The notes under the pieces: generated by a model
The model's input: only the letters and a program-made list of their open reading frames with translations
Told to the model about the DNA's origin: nothing
The model's database searches: none
Shown here: piece by piece, positions 1 through 8,965 of the stretch
Position numbering within the stretch: position 1 is the first letter of the stretch
Layout: each line of letters starts with the position of its first letter
NCBI GenBank assembly: GCA_964384555.1
Contig: CAYLLA010000018.1
Coordinates: 1 to 30,103, forward strand
Origin: CAG-390 sp964384555
Lineage (GTDB): Bacteria; Bacillota; Clostridia; Oscillospirales; CAG-272
Length of the DNA stretch: 30,103 bases
Direction: 5' to 3'
Translations under genes and position numbers: made by a program

Positions 1-1879
1 TTGCCGGGATGATCATAAGTATCAGCGGCAGCAGCGAGTAGCAGCATGCGACAAAGATATCCTTAAAGCTGCCTTCGCCGTCAAACAGTGTGGTAAGACA
101 CCAGTTTGCAACGACCCACAGCATAAGAGGTACTATAACACTGATTGCTTGTGATGCGATGGTGGTGTAGTTGCCGCGCGGGTTTACAAGATATCCGGAG
201 CCGATAGCCTGATAGAAGAATGCAACTACCGTTACCGCCAGATAGACCAGCGCCGCGCGAAGCGAACCGCGTTTTTCATGCTTAAGATCCCAGAATCCGT
301 CAAACGGATGGAAGATCAGGTGGAAGCCGTAGAGCAGCTCCTCACCAAAGGTGCGCTTGCCGCCTGCGGTAGCCGCACGCTTGTTGACCTTGCCCGCGTA
401 CTTAAAGAAGAGCACTACCGCGGCAATGATGATGCCGGCGATAAGCGGAATGAGCAGAACATACTTTGAGATCCACTCTTTACGTATCTCCTTGTAAGCA
501 TCCGACCAGTTTTCGGTATCGTATGCGGCCTCGAAATACTTAAGCGCCTCGTCGTAGTTACCGTTTCTCGAATACGCCTGACCGATGCCGATGTAAGCGG
601 TATCAAAGTTTGAGTTACGCTTAAGGATCTCGGTCCAGTCATCGATGGCGCGGTCGAACTGACGCTCGTTTTGGTTCTTCAGCGCGTTGATAAGTATGTC
701 GCCATACTCGGTGCGCTGGAAGACGGTAAAGGCTTTTTGTGTTTTATCAAGCAGCAGCATGGTTCCGTCGCTCTTGTAAACGACAGCTGCAAGCTTTGAC
801 ATGTTACCAAGCTGTGTGCCCTCATCACCGAATGCGAAGAGCAGGTTACCGTTAAAGTCATAGGTAAAGACCTTGCTTCTCTTTTCGTCGATGATCGACC
901 ATGTCTTTTCGGGTCCGACAGCAACGTCGGTTACCTTGGAGGGACCGGTCTTTGATCCGTCGGTGCTGGAGGTACCAACATCAACTTCACCGGACGGCGG
1001 GTAGAAGCCGTTACGCTTCATGACCTCGTCACCCGAGTTATTGAGCAGCTTTACAGGCGCGTAGTCGCCGCTCTTGGACTTTGACTTGATTGCGTTTTGC
1101 TGCTTTTTGGAGTCAAGCGAGGAGGTGGTAACATAGATGAGCTTATCGCGGATGGCGATATTATTATATTCGGTAGGAATATACTGCTCTGTCTGTGCAC
1201 GTGCGGTATCAGACATGATCTTTCTCCACACCTTATCCCATGCGGAGATAGATACCTTTTGCGCGCCTATGATGCATATGAACTCACCGGTATCAGACAT
1301 AACGATGATGCCCTGATAGGTGGTGGAGGATACAACATAAAGGCGATTGTAATCGTCAACGGCGACGGCGACGGGCTTGTATACCGAGTCATCCTCAAGT
1401 ATCTCATCCTCAGGCTCGGGAATGATGGCAAGGAAGTTGCCCTGACGGTCAAAGGTGACTATACGGTTAGCGTCGGTATCGCAAACAAAGATCCTATCCT
1501 TGGTCACGAACACGCCGGAGGGGTTGGTGAAAACGTCCGGCACGCCCTGCTCGTTGGTGAACTTTTCAATGATAAAGTTCAGCTTGTAGTATCTGTCAAG
1601 TACTACTATGCGGTTGTTTGCGGCATCGGCGATATAGATGTTATCCTGATCGTCCACAAACAGGTCGCGGGGGTCGTCAAGGCCCTTTTTGGAGTCAAGT
1701 CCGATGTATGCGGAATCAACTGTCATAACGGGGGTGTAGGCATCCGGCGAATAGAGCGGGAAGCCCGAGGCGGAGTAGGTGTAGGTCTGGTAGGACTTTA
1801 CCGCTCCGGCCGGCACTGCAAGCAGTGTCAGCAACGCGCAAAGGAGAGCCGCGACCGATATTATTCTTGATCTTTTCAT
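1..1879 (-). CDS. NHL-repeat / TPR / YIP1-domain membrane protein (3' end outside window)
   Basis: The gene starts at an ATG preceded by GGGAGG and runs off the left edge, so about 626 residues are visible. A signal peptide (about 1-26) is followed by NHL-type beta-propeller repeats (about 60-160 and 296-366, with phrases such as DPRDLFVDDQDNIYIAD and NPSGVFVTKDRIFVCD). A TPR-like segment (about 393-446), a transmembrane helix (about 470-490) and the start of a multi-spanning YIP1-type domain (from about 516) come next. It is the last visible gene of the ABC operon, 14 bases after the second permease. Proteins with this NHL-TPR-YIP1 order recur beside large solute-binding proteins in Clostridia. 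The propeller and TPR would face outside and the YIP1 part would sit in the membrane. I infer an accessory or sensory role in carbohydrate uptake; the biochemical function is not known to me. Confidence 0.85.
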   Translation of the reverse strand, partial: MKRSRIISVAALLCALLTLLAVPAGAVKSYQTYTYSASGFPLYSPDAYTPVMTVDSAYIGLDSKKGLDDPRDLFVDDQDNIYIADAANNRIVVLDRYYKLNFIIEKFTNEQGVPDVFTNPSGVFVTKDRIFVCDTDANRIVTFDRQGNFLAIIPEPEDEILEDDSVYKPVAVAVDDYNRLYVVSSTTYQGIIVMSDTGEFICIIGAQKVSISAWDKVWRKIMSDTARAQTEQYIPTEYNNIAIRDKLIYVTTSSLDSKKQQNAIKSKSKSGDYAPVKLLNNSGDEVMKRNGFYPPSGEVDVGTSSTDGSKTGPSKVTDVAVGPEKTWSIIDEKRSKVFTYDFNGNLLFAFGDEGTQLGNMSKLAAVVYKSDGTMLLLDKTQKAFTVFQRTEYGDILINALKNQNERQFDRAIDDWTEILKRNSNFDTAYIGIGQAYSRNGNYDEALKYFEAAYDTENWSDAYKEIRKEWISKYVLLIPLIAGIIIAAVVLFFKYAGKVNKRAATAGGKRTFGEELLYGFHLIFHPFDGFWDLKHEKRGSLRAALVYLAVTVVAFFYQAIGSGYLVNPRGNYTTIASQAISVIVPLMLWVVANWCLTTLFDGEGSFKDIFVACCYSLLPLILMIIPA

Positions 1880-1893
1880 TATTCGGCCTCCCT

Positions 1894-2766
1894 TTAGTCT
1901 TTCATACCGCTCGAACCCATCGTTTCAATGATGTTCGACTGCGTGATAACGAATACCAAGATAGGTACTATCATCATGATAACGGTTGCGGCGGCGCTGG
2001 CGCCGGCACGCTTGATACCGCCTGCGGTGATCTGACCGATGGCGTAGTTGAAGGATTTAAGCTGCTCGGAGTGGATGTAGATGGAGGAGCCGGCGTTCCA
2101 CAGATCCTGGAAGCAGTACACGATAAGCGTCAGCCACGCGGGCTTGACCATCGGCATTGCTATCAACCAGAAGGAACGGAACTCGCCTGCGCCATCAAGT
2201 CTTGCGGACTCAAGCACCGAGTTGTTTACGTGGGTATCCATGAACTGCTTCATGAGGTAGAGACCCAGGGTAGAGCCCCATGCGGGGATTATCTTTGCCC
2301 AGTAGGTATCGATCATACCGAGGATACTCATCGTAAGGAAGTTTGTAACGGCCGTTACCGTCTTATGGAACATCAGCGAGGTCCTTACCGACTTAAACAT
2401 GAGCTTACCGCCGGGGAACTTGATCTTTGCCATTGCGTATGCGGCAAGAGATGCAAAGAAGAGGTTACCGAGTGTTCCGACAACCGAGGTGAACACGGTG
2501 TTGAATATGTAACGGGAGAAGGGTACCCAGGAGTCGTTCATAAGTGTGAACAGATCCTTGTAGTTAGCGACCGTCGGCTTTATTACTATGAACTTGGGCG
2601 GGAACATCCAAAGCTCGTCAAGAGGCTTGAAGGACTGGATGACCACGTAGTACATAGGCAGGAACATGAATATACCGAGGATCGTAAGCATAAGAGTGAT
2701 TCCAAAGTCGCCGCCCACCGAGCGGTTGAGGACAACTTTATGTTTTCTTGTTCTAAGTCTTGCCAT
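1894..2766 (-). CDS. Carbohydrate ABC transporter permease, MalG/YurM type
   Basis: This 290-residue inner-membrane permease belongs to the MalG/AraQ/YurM branch of CUT1 sugar importers. About six hydrophobic helices are visible. The cytoplasmic EAA loop, which docks on the ATPase, is readable as ESARLDGAGEFRSFWLIAMP around residues 182-201. The length is typical for the family. The ATG lies one base after the stop of the upstream permease gene, so the two are translationally coupled. No ATPase is encoded in the visible operon, as is common for CUT1 systems that share an MsmX-like ATPase encoded elsewhere. Its partner subunits are the permease at 2768-3733 and the binding protein at 3911-7270. 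The substrate cannot be read from the sequence; an oligosaccharide is likely from the family. Confidence 0.93.
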   Translation of the reverse strand: MARLRTRKHKVVLNRSVGGDFGITLMLTILGIFMFLPMYYVVIQSFKPLDELWMFPPKFIVIKPTVANYKDLFTLMNDSWVPFSRYIFNTVFTSVVGTLGNLFFASLAAYAMAKIKFPGGKLMFKSVRTSLMFHKTVTAVTNFLTMSILGMIDTYWAKIIPAWGSTLGLYLMKQFMDTHVNNSVLESARLDGAGEFRSFWLIAMPMVKPAWLTLIVYCFQDLWNAGSSIYIHSEQLKSFNYAIGQITAGGIKRAGASAAATVIMMIVPILVFVITQSNIIETMGSSGMKD

Positions 2767-2767
2767 A

Positions 2768-3733
2768 TTACTGTCCTACCTTTGAGATCAATTTTTTGAC
2801 CAGTGCGTTGGATCCTATCATTATAATAAACAGGATAACGGCAATCGCCGAGGAATATCCGGTCTCAAAACGCGAGCCGCCATAGTCGTTTAGGTGGTGA
2901 ACTATCGTCCACGCGCAATAGTCTGTTGAGGGGTTGCCGCAAAGTGCATCAACAACTCCACCAAAACCGAAGGAGTTGGTGATGGACATGATAGCACCGA
3001 ACATCAGCTGCGGCTTCATGGACGGGAGGGTAACATACCAAAGCTCCTGCCAACGGTTGCGGATGCCATCCACCGCCGCCGCCTCGTAGAGAGAGTGGTC
3101 AACACCCTGAAGACCTGCTATAAAGGACAGGAAGGATGTACCGAGGGATGTCCAAAGTGCAACCACTATACACAGCGGCATGATGTACTTTTTGTTTTCG
3201 AAGAACTGTATCGCCTCCGTCGTGATACCGAGTTCAAGCAGTACCGCGTTGGCCCAACCGTAGGAGTCACCAGAGAAGAGGGTACCCCAGATAAGATAGA
3301 CCTGACCGGAGATAGAAGGTGCGTAGAATATAAGGGTAACGATAGCACGGATCTTGGGTGACAGCTCGTTGATGAACCATGCAACGAGCAGCGACATAAG
3401 ATAGGATGCCGGACCGACTATTACCGCGAAGATGAATGTGTTCTTACATGCCGTAAGGAAGATATCATCATCGAGGAAAAGCCTGATGTAGTTATCCAGA
3501 AATACGAAGTTGGGCATCTGCAGGATGTTAAAGTCAGTAAAGCTGACTATTACCGAAAGCAGGACCGGCACAACGGTGAACAGAGTGAAGACGATCATAA
3601 AGGGAGCTATCATTACATACGCCACCCAGTTGCGCTTCATTTCTTTCCATGTCCATGCCGCACGGCTGATATCCTTTTTGGCTACAGCCTTTTTCGGTGC
3701 TTCTTTTGCAGTCTGCGCTGTTTGCTGAGACAT
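2768..3733 (-). CDS. Carbohydrate ABC transporter permease, MalF/LacF type
   Basis: This 321-residue permease is of the MalF/UgpA/LacF type and forms the heterodimeric channel with the gene that follows. A charged, Ala/Lys-rich cytoplasmic N-terminus (about 1-35) precedes six predicted helices. The EAA motif reads YEAAAVDGIRNRWQELWYVT, near residues 220-240. I start at the ATG at 3733, which has AAGGAG eight or nine bases upstream. A longer frame up to 3838 exists, but its extra residues are not protein-like and lack a ribosome site. The gene lies 177 bases after the binding-protein gene, in a spacer with several hairpins, and is read from the same promoter. Confidence 0.93.
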   Translation of the reverse strand: MSQQTAQTAKEAPKKAVAKKDISRAAWTWKEMKRNWVAYVMIAPFMIVFTLFTVVPVLLSVIVSFTDFNILQMPNFVFLDNYIRLFLDDDIFLTACKNTFIFAVIVGPASYLMSLLVAWFINELSPKIRAIVTLIFYAPSISGQVYLIWGTLFSGDSYGWANAVLLELGITTEAIQFFENKKYIMPLCIVVALWTSLGTSFLSFIAGLQGVDHSLYEAAAVDGIRNRWQELWYVTLPSMKPQLMFGAIMSITNSFGFGGVVDALCGNPSTDYCAWTIVHHLNDYGGSRFETGYSSAIAVILFIIMIGSNALVKKLISKVGQ

Positions 3734-3910
3734 GTGCTTTTTCTCCTTATCAAGATTTTTTCTTGACCGATCATCGGTCCTGCCCGCCGGGCGATCATGC
3801 GCTCCGCGCTCGCTGTGTGCATCAAGGCTCACATGCAACGCTCGGCATGACCCGCGGTCGGGCAGCCCCGTGATCGGCTATGGGAATTTTGTCGTTTTCG
3901 GAGACGACCC
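3734..3910 (-). promoter_or_regulatory. Hairpin-rich spacer between binding-protein and permease genes
   Basis: The 177-base gap holds several small stems on the transcribed strand, for example GACCGA-TGA-TCGGTC and CAAGA-AAAAA-TCTTG just before the permease ribosome site, and GCCCG/CGGGC further up. None is followed by a clear U-run. Stems at this place in sugar-importer operons commonly protect the binding-protein mRNA or reduce read-through, so that more binding protein than permease is made. That role is inferred here. Confidence 0.4.
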
Positions 3911-6900
3911 TTAATAGATCGAGGTTCCGGTGGTTGCGGGGTAGGATGACTGGTAGGACTTAAGCGCCTTTGCGCATTCCTCTGTCATCTTTGCAATGCT
4001 GCCGAACAGCTCGGCATTTGCATCGCCGAGTGCTGCGCCCGCAGCACGGAGTGCATCGATATACTCATCCTCGCAGTAGGTGCTGTAGGTGGGTACGTCC
4101 TCCATTGCCTTGCGCAGAGCTGCTACCTGCTCGGAGTAGGCGGCGGCTGTGCCTGCGCTCTCAAGCTCATCCAGCGCCTCAACTATCTGATCGTGACGCA
4201 GGCTTGCCAGCGTCTGGCCGATCTCAAGTGTGGGCAGACCGAACTCCGCTCTCTTACGTGTGATCTCTTTGTTTATCGTTGTGATGTATCTGAGCATCTC
4301 GGTAACGGCATCTGCGTTATCGTTGTAAACAGAGAGGAATGCAAACTTGGTGTAACGGCCTATGATGTATGCGCCGGGATAGTTGGGGATGGAGGCGAGG
4401 TTGGTGAACTGGGTGTTCAGGTTCTCGTATTCCTCACGTGTCCAAGGCAGGGACTCAAGTGCCTGTACGTTTGCGGTAGCGTACTTTGCAGAGTCACCCA
4501 TGATAGCGACCATCTCGTTGGAGTAGTCGATCTGGCACTGTGCGCCGGTATGCCACTTCATAAATTCCCATGCATCCTTTTTGGTATCCTCATCGGCGCC
4601 GGTGATCATTACGATCGCGTTGACGGAGGAAACGGATACATTGTTGATAGTACCGTCATCCTGCTCAAAGCCGGGCAGCGGCAGGAACTGCCACTTACCG
4701 CGAAGCTCGGTAGCAAATACCACCAGCTGGTTGTAGGTGGAGTTGTAGGAGGCAATGCCTATAGGCATCTCGCCGGTACGGAAACGGTTTGCAAAATCGT
4801 ACTTGTAGGGGAACGAGTACATTTTAAAGAGGTTGCACATCTGCTCAAAGGAGTCAAGTGCCAGGTTGGAGTCAAGATTTATTCTCATACCCTCATCAGC
4901 AAAGAGCGTGCCGCCCATCTGATAAAGGAAGATCTTGTAGTCATTGCTCATAGCAATGGTCATGTTGTTCTGCTGCAGCTTGATAACGGCGGCAAGCACA
5001 TCCTCCCATGTCTTGGGGATCTCGATGTTAAGCTCGGCCAGGATGTCTGTACGCAGGAACATCATGGGGAAGTTCTGCTCCTCGGGCAGACCGTAGCAGT
5101 GAGTTACGCCATCGGCATCGGCAAGCTCCAAAACGAACATTGCCGCCTCGGTGAACTGCTGGTTGGGATCGCCGGGAGTGGTGTTGGTGACCTCATCAAA
5201 GCCTTCCATCACGCTTACATCCTCAAGCGCGCCGCGGATAGCGTAGTTGATAACGCTGTCGTCGCCAAGACCGATATACACGTTCGGTCCCATGCCCGCA
5301 AGGATGGAGGGGAGGAGAGTACCGCCCGCAACCAGCTTAAGGTTTACCTGAATGCCGGTCTGGGGGGTGAAGTCGTTGTTGATAAGGTTACGGATGACCT
5401 GTGACTGGTCACGTCCCTTTGCAAGCCATACCTCAACGGCATCATCGGTCTCAATGGTGTCGGCGCCCATGCGGTTGTAGTTACGCAAAAAGCTCTGGAT
5501 AAAGCTTGAAAATTCGTGTGCAAAGGACTGGAAGAAGTTTGCCTTGGCCTTGGGTCTTTCGGCCTCGGTGCTCTGGACGCATACAACATCAAGCTTCAGC
5601 GGCTGAGTTTTTGCATCGTTGAGCCATGTACCGAGCGAACCGATACGGCTCTTAAGCTCGGAGAGGTTTCTTGCTATCTCGTCCTCGGGGTCAGAGCCCA
5701 TACGCTCAAGCAGCCATGCGGTACGCTCAAGCGTTGCAACGTTTGAGCTCTTGATGCCTGCAAGGTTTGTCAGCTCCTCAGCCACCGCGTAAAGGTTGCG
5801 GGATTCAAGGATGATGTGAGCAACGGTCTCGGGCATGATCTCAAGGAAGTTGTAGTCACGGTCGGCGTCGGGCGTCGCACCGGTAAGCTTCATTATAGAA
5901 AGATATGCCTCGTTGATAACATCAAGCGACTCGTTAACACGGCGGACGATATCGCCCATCGTGCCAAGGGATGCCTCAAGCTCGATGACATACTCAACAC
6001 CGGCCTTGAAGTAAAGCTCGATGTCGGTGTACTGCATGACCTGGTTGCCCTTGGAATCTGTGCCGTAGGTACCAAAGCGAAGAGCCTCGGTCTGCCAATC
6101 GGTGCTGTAGTTGAATCTCAGCTCGTTGGCCTCGCGGAAGGGCACGCCGTTGTAGTAGCCCTTTTCGCCCTCGGCAACGCCCTCACCGCTGTATACCGAA
6201 AGTATACGGGAGGAATACATACCGTCGTTGATGTTCTGCATGAAGCGGGTGATGATGGAATACATACCCGAATCATTTACTGTAAACTTGTATCTTACCC
6301 ACTGACCGGAGGTCTGCCACTTATCGCCGCCTATGGTGTTGAGAAGTGTGCGGGAGGTATCGGCGGGGCTGGTAACAGCCGAGGTACGATCCTCGATGGG
6401 GTAGATGGTAGCCGTGGAGGTCTGATAGGGGACCTCAGCCTCAAGCTTTACCGTGTCGGCGCCGCGGTGCTCACCCTCATACTGTTTCAAGTAATCGGCG
6501 TAGCTCGGCAGCTCCTCTACGGGGTAAAGGGTGATGCTCTTTATGGCCATAGGCTCGTTTACGGCCTCAAGCGTGAGAGTGTTCTCGCCCTCGTTAAAGA
6601 GGAACTCGAACGGCTCGGTGTAAAAGCCGTCAACGTCACGCAGAGAGTAGGTGCGCCACTCGGGGGACTGGACGACCTCGTTACGCAGCTCGTTGCCGTC
6701 AACGTCCTGCTTAAAGGGACGGATCTCGCCGCGGGAGAGCTGCTCGAATGTTGCACCGCCCACTATCGCCTCCTGGTAGACCGAGCTCCATACCTTTGTA
6801 AAGGTTATGTAGTAGGCCTCGGAGAAGGGTACCTTTCCGTTTACAAGGAAGGTACGCTGGATAGAGGTGGACTTACCCTCGACGGGATAGTAGTCGATGG

Positions 6901-7270
6901 ATATGCCGTATTTTGCCGTTTTGGGAACGTTAACGGTAAACGTGACCGATCCCTTATCCGGCGTGTAAAGTGCCGTGATGCCGTCATAGGTCTCGCTCTT
7001 TACCGCGGCATCGGTGGCAGTCTTGTCATAGTCAAGTCCGGAGATGACTATTTCGCGCTCGCCACGCGGATACTTGCCCTCGTCAGAGTACTTTTGACTG
7101 TACTCATCGTAGGTTGATGCGTTCAGCAGCCGCTTAACGTCGTCAAGTGTTTTATCCGTGACGGACGATTGCACGTCGCTCGCCGAGACGGCGGTGACGA
7201 AGCTGCCAAGAACGAAGATGATAGACAGCAGCATTGCGGTCAGCTTTGTGAATTTCGTTCTTTTGTTCAT
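3911..7270 (-). CDS. Giant extracellular solute-binding protein with N-terminal carbohydrate-binding-like modules
   Basis: This 1119-residue secreted protein is about two and a half times the usual size of a CUT1 binding protein. A signal peptide (about 1-30, cleavage near AVSAS) has no lipobox cysteine. Two beta-rich modules follow, about 60-260 and 270-480, resembling CBM35-like domains (one contains the phrase KYGISIDYYPVEGK). A helical stretch (about 480-555) leads to a family-1 solute-binding domain (about 555-1000) and a C-terminal tail. It captures the substrate outside the cell for the two permeases downstream. The ATG at 7270 has AGGAGG 13 bases upstream; a TTG two codons earlier has ideal 7-base spacing and could be the true start. 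The open frame extends up to 7858, but that extension is not protein-like. Fusion of carbohydrate-binding modules to a binding protein is known in Clostridia and Paenibacillus. Confidence 0.9.
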   Translation of the reverse strand: MNKRTKFTKLTAMLLSIIFVLGSFVTAVSASDVQSSVTDKTLDDVKRLLNASTYDEYSQKYSDEGKYPRGEREIVISGLDYDKTATDAAVKSETYDGITALYTPDKGSVTFTVNVPKTAKYGISIDYYPVEGKSTSIQRTFLVNGKVPFSEAYYITFTKVWSSVYQEAIVGGATFEQLSRGEIRPFKQDVDGNELRNEVVQSPEWRTYSLRDVDGFYTEPFEFLFNEGENTLTLEAVNEPMAIKSITLYPVEELPSYADYLKQYEGEHRGADTVKLEAEVPYQTSTATIYPIEDRTSAVTSPADTSRTLLNTIGGDKWQTSGQWVRYKFTVNDSGMYSIITRFMQNINDGMYSSRILSVYSGEGVAEGEKGYYNGVPFREANELRFNYSTDWQTEALRFGTYGTDSKGNQVMQYTDIELYFKAGVEYVIELEASLGTMGDIVRRVNESLDVINEAYLSIMKLTGATPDADRDYNFLEIMPETVAHIILESRNLYAVAEELTNLAGIKSSNVATLERTAWLLERMGSDPEDEIARNLSELKSRIGSLGTWLNDAKTQPLKLDVVCVQSTEAERPKAKANFFQSFAHEFSSFIQSFLRNYNRMGADTIETDDAVEVWLAKGRDQSQVIRNLINNDFTPQTGIQVNLKLVAGGTLLPSILAGMGPNVYIGLGDDSVINYAIRGALEDVSVMEGFDEVTNTTPGDPNQQFTEAAMFVLELADADGVTHCYGLPEEQNFPMMFLRTDILAELNIEIPKTWEDVLAAVIKLQQNNMTIAMSNDYKIFLYQMGGTLFADEGMRINLDSNLALDSFEQMCNLFKMYSFPYKYDFANRFRTGEMPIGIASYNSTYNQLVVFATELRGKWQFLPLPGFEQDDGTINNVSVSSVNAIVMITGADEDTKKDAWEFMKWHTGAQCQIDYSNEMVAIMGDSAKYATANVQALESLPWTREEYENLNTQFTNLASIPNYPGAYIIGRYTKFAFLSVYNDNADAVTEMLRYITTINKEITRKRAEFGLPTLEIGQTLASLRHDQIVEALDELESAGTAAAYSEQVAALRKAMEDVPTYSTYCEDEYIDALRAAGAALGDANAELFGSIAKMTEECAKALKSYQSSYPATTGTSIY

Positions 7271-8104
7271 CTTCAATGTTTTCCCTCCTGATTGGTATTT
7301 CCCGCGCCGGGGGAACCGAACACGGGTGGATTTTTCCGCGATGTTTGCCATCAGCCGTAACGCCGACGACGGATTGGGACCTTTGCGGCGGCAGCGGACA
7401 GCGGTTTTCCCCGTAGTCCGACAGCCGCATGGCTTGCGTCTTTGGTGCGTCATCTTCAGATTTAAACTTAAACGGAGCTCGGCGTGCAGCGCAAGCGGCG
7501 TGCCCCATGCTTTTGCCGAAAAAGAGCAAGCGCAAAAGCAAAACGAGCCAAAAGCCGCTCGGCCGCCGACCGCAGCGACCGCAAAAGTCTCAAACCGCAG
7601 GCAGTGGTAGCCAACACTCGCGCCGCATTCCAAAATGCACGTCAGCCGCGCCGCCATGATCAACATGATCAAATGGGGGAGCAAAACTGTCGATACTCGG
7701 AGTCGGCGCGGTTGCATGGCATCCGCACCCCGGCCGTGGCATGCCTCAGCCCTCGCGGAAGCGCGTTGAGGCATGACCGTGTCCGCCGCAGGCTTTTTTG
7801 ACCCATCTGCCGCCCAAAGCACCAAGGCCGCGCCGTGTTTTTGCGCAAACTCGGTCATTTGGCGGTTTTTTGATCAAAATCACCCGCCGGCGATACCGGC
7901 AATATATATCCGGGACAACCGTGGCACCTCCACGCCCTCCCGCCGTGTACAGGATAACGCAGGTATGCCGCCGCCAATGCGACCGTGTAGCCGCCGTGGC
8001 GCCAAGCTGATGCCGTTTGGGTGCAAAAAGGACGGAGAAAGCCGACGGAGCTGCCCCCGCCGGGCGCTTTCGAGTCACATGATGCACATGTTGCCCAAAT
8101 TTAC
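7271..8104 (-). promoter_or_regulatory. Long untranslated leader of the ABC-importer operon (about 830 nt)
   Basis: No convincing gene lies between the promoter at 8111-8139 and the binding-protein start. Open frames here have no ribosome sites and improbable composition (Arg/Cys/Pro-rich). The transcript would therefore carry a leader of about 830 nt. A marked hairpin sits at about 7740-7774 (9-bp stem CATGCCTCA/TGAGGCATG with an inner CGCG/CGCG stem). I recognise no known riboswitch consensus. Confidence 0.5.
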
Positions 8105-8110
8105 AGAGTT

Positions 8111-8139
8111 ATGATACCATAACCGAGGCAAACTGTCAA
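8111..8139 (-). promoter_or_regulatory. Sigma-A promoter of the sugar ABC operon
   Basis: On the minus strand a perfect -35 TTGACA (8139-8134) and -10 TATCAT (8116-8111) are separated by exactly 17 bases. Transcription should begin near 8104 and read toward the binding-protein gene. An 18-bp AT palindrome (8143-8160) lies immediately upstream and may be an operator or UP element. Confidence 0.85.
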
Positions 8140-8142
8140 TGC

Positions 8143-8160
8143 ATTAAATTTAAATTTAAT
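8143..8160. promoter_or_regulatory. 18-bp perfect AT-only palindrome upstream of the ABC operon promoter
   Basis: ATTAAATTTAAATTTAAT is its own reverse complement and lies four bases upstream of the -35 box at 8139. It could be an operator or an UP-element-like site. No regulator gene is adjacent, so its role is inferred from position only. Confidence 0.5.
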
Positions 8161-8275
8161 AGGACTCGCGGAAAAAACCGCATTTTTGTTTGCGTCTCCG
8201 CCTCTCGCGGTCAAATGACCGCAATTCACAAAACTCGTCACATTTTCTACACCTAAACCGAGAATAATGTGCGGT

Positions 8276-8396
8276 GGTAATTTAAAATTACTTTTTGGAG
8301 GCTTCAGAGGGGCCAAAAACCGCATATATCGGCGCATTTGCGCGCTCCGCGGTGATTTTTATGTGTTTTTTGTGCAAAGAGTAATTTTAAATTACC
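8276..8396. repeat. 121-bp element bounded by perfect 16-bp inverted repeats (MITE-like)
   Basis: GGTAATTTAAAATTAC at 8276-8291 is the exact reverse complement of 8381-8396. The match continues inward to about 22 bp with one mismatch. The 89-base interior has no gene, but contains one copy of the TTTGTGCAAA motif (8369-8378). Each arm is itself nearly palindromic. No clear target-site duplication is visible. It could be a small non-autonomous element, a pair of operators about 104 bp apart, or one large hairpin. Confidence 0.55.
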
Positions 8397-8788
8397 CATG
8401 TCGGCAAAAATAATTGCATACGCAACAAAACTATTGTCGCCCGAACAGCCTGAAACTGCCATATCTGACCGTAAAAAAAGATCTTGGTGTGCAATTTGCA
8501 CAAATTTTTCGACAGCCCGATTTTTTGCCATAAACTGCCGCCCGCAGCTGCCGCATTTTTGGCATCTGTCGTCTTGCGTTATCATTTAATGTCAAATCTG
8601 TTTTATCACGGATAATACCATTTTTTTGCCCCGCTAATGGCATTATCGTCGCTGAAAAACGGCTGCCGGCTCTCCCCTGCCCCGCCGGAGGGAGAACGAG
8701 ATGCGTGCATTTTTCCGCCGCCGCGGCACGGCTTGGACGAGGTTTTAAATAAAAAATCAAAAAAGATAAAAAAGTTTTAAAATAGGGG
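8397..8788. other. Gene-free spacer upstream of the tRNA gene
   Basis: I see no credible gene. The frames crossing this stretch are antisense to the tRNA or have no ribosome site. The only notable signal is a minus-strand TTTGTGCAAA motif at 8495-8504, embedded in a longer palindrome-like TGTGCAATTTGCACA (8488-8502). Confidence 0.5.
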
Positions 8789-8817
8789 TTGACAAAAGGT
8801 GATATCTGTAGTATAAT
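8789..8817 (+). promoter_or_regulatory. Sigma-A promoter of tRNA-Leu
   Basis: Consensus TTGACA (8789-8794) and TATAAT (8812-8817) with a 17-base spacer lie just upstream of the tRNA. Transcription is expected near 8824, giving a short 5' leader removed by RNase P. Confidence 0.9.
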
Positions 8818-8845
8818 ATCTGTGTTGCCCGAATACGGGCGGCAT

Positions 8846-8930
<85 letters not shown>

Positions 8931-8933
8931 AAA

Positions 8934-8965
8934 AGAAAAGTCGCGTAAGCGGCTTTTCTTTTTTT
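8934..8965 (+). terminator. Intrinsic terminator of tRNA-Leu
   Basis: The stem AGAAAAGTCGC / GCGGCTTTTCT (one G-U pair) closes a GTAA loop and runs into eight Ts, three bases after the tRNA. Confidence 0.9.

Noticed and set aside
4193..7117. Long plus-strand frames of 403 and 433 residues.
   Set aside because: They are mirror frames of the binding-protein gene, caused by biased codon use, without ribosome sites.
7271..7858. N-terminal extension of the binding-protein frame, giving 1315 residues.
   Set aside because: Composition is not protein-like, and a clear ribosome site and signal peptide occur at 7270.
8304..8585. A 93-residue frame with a CQKCGSCGRQF zinc-ribbon-like start, suggesting a transposase remnant.
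   Set aside because: No ribosome site, no further transposase similarity, and it crosses the inverted-repeat element. Judged chance.
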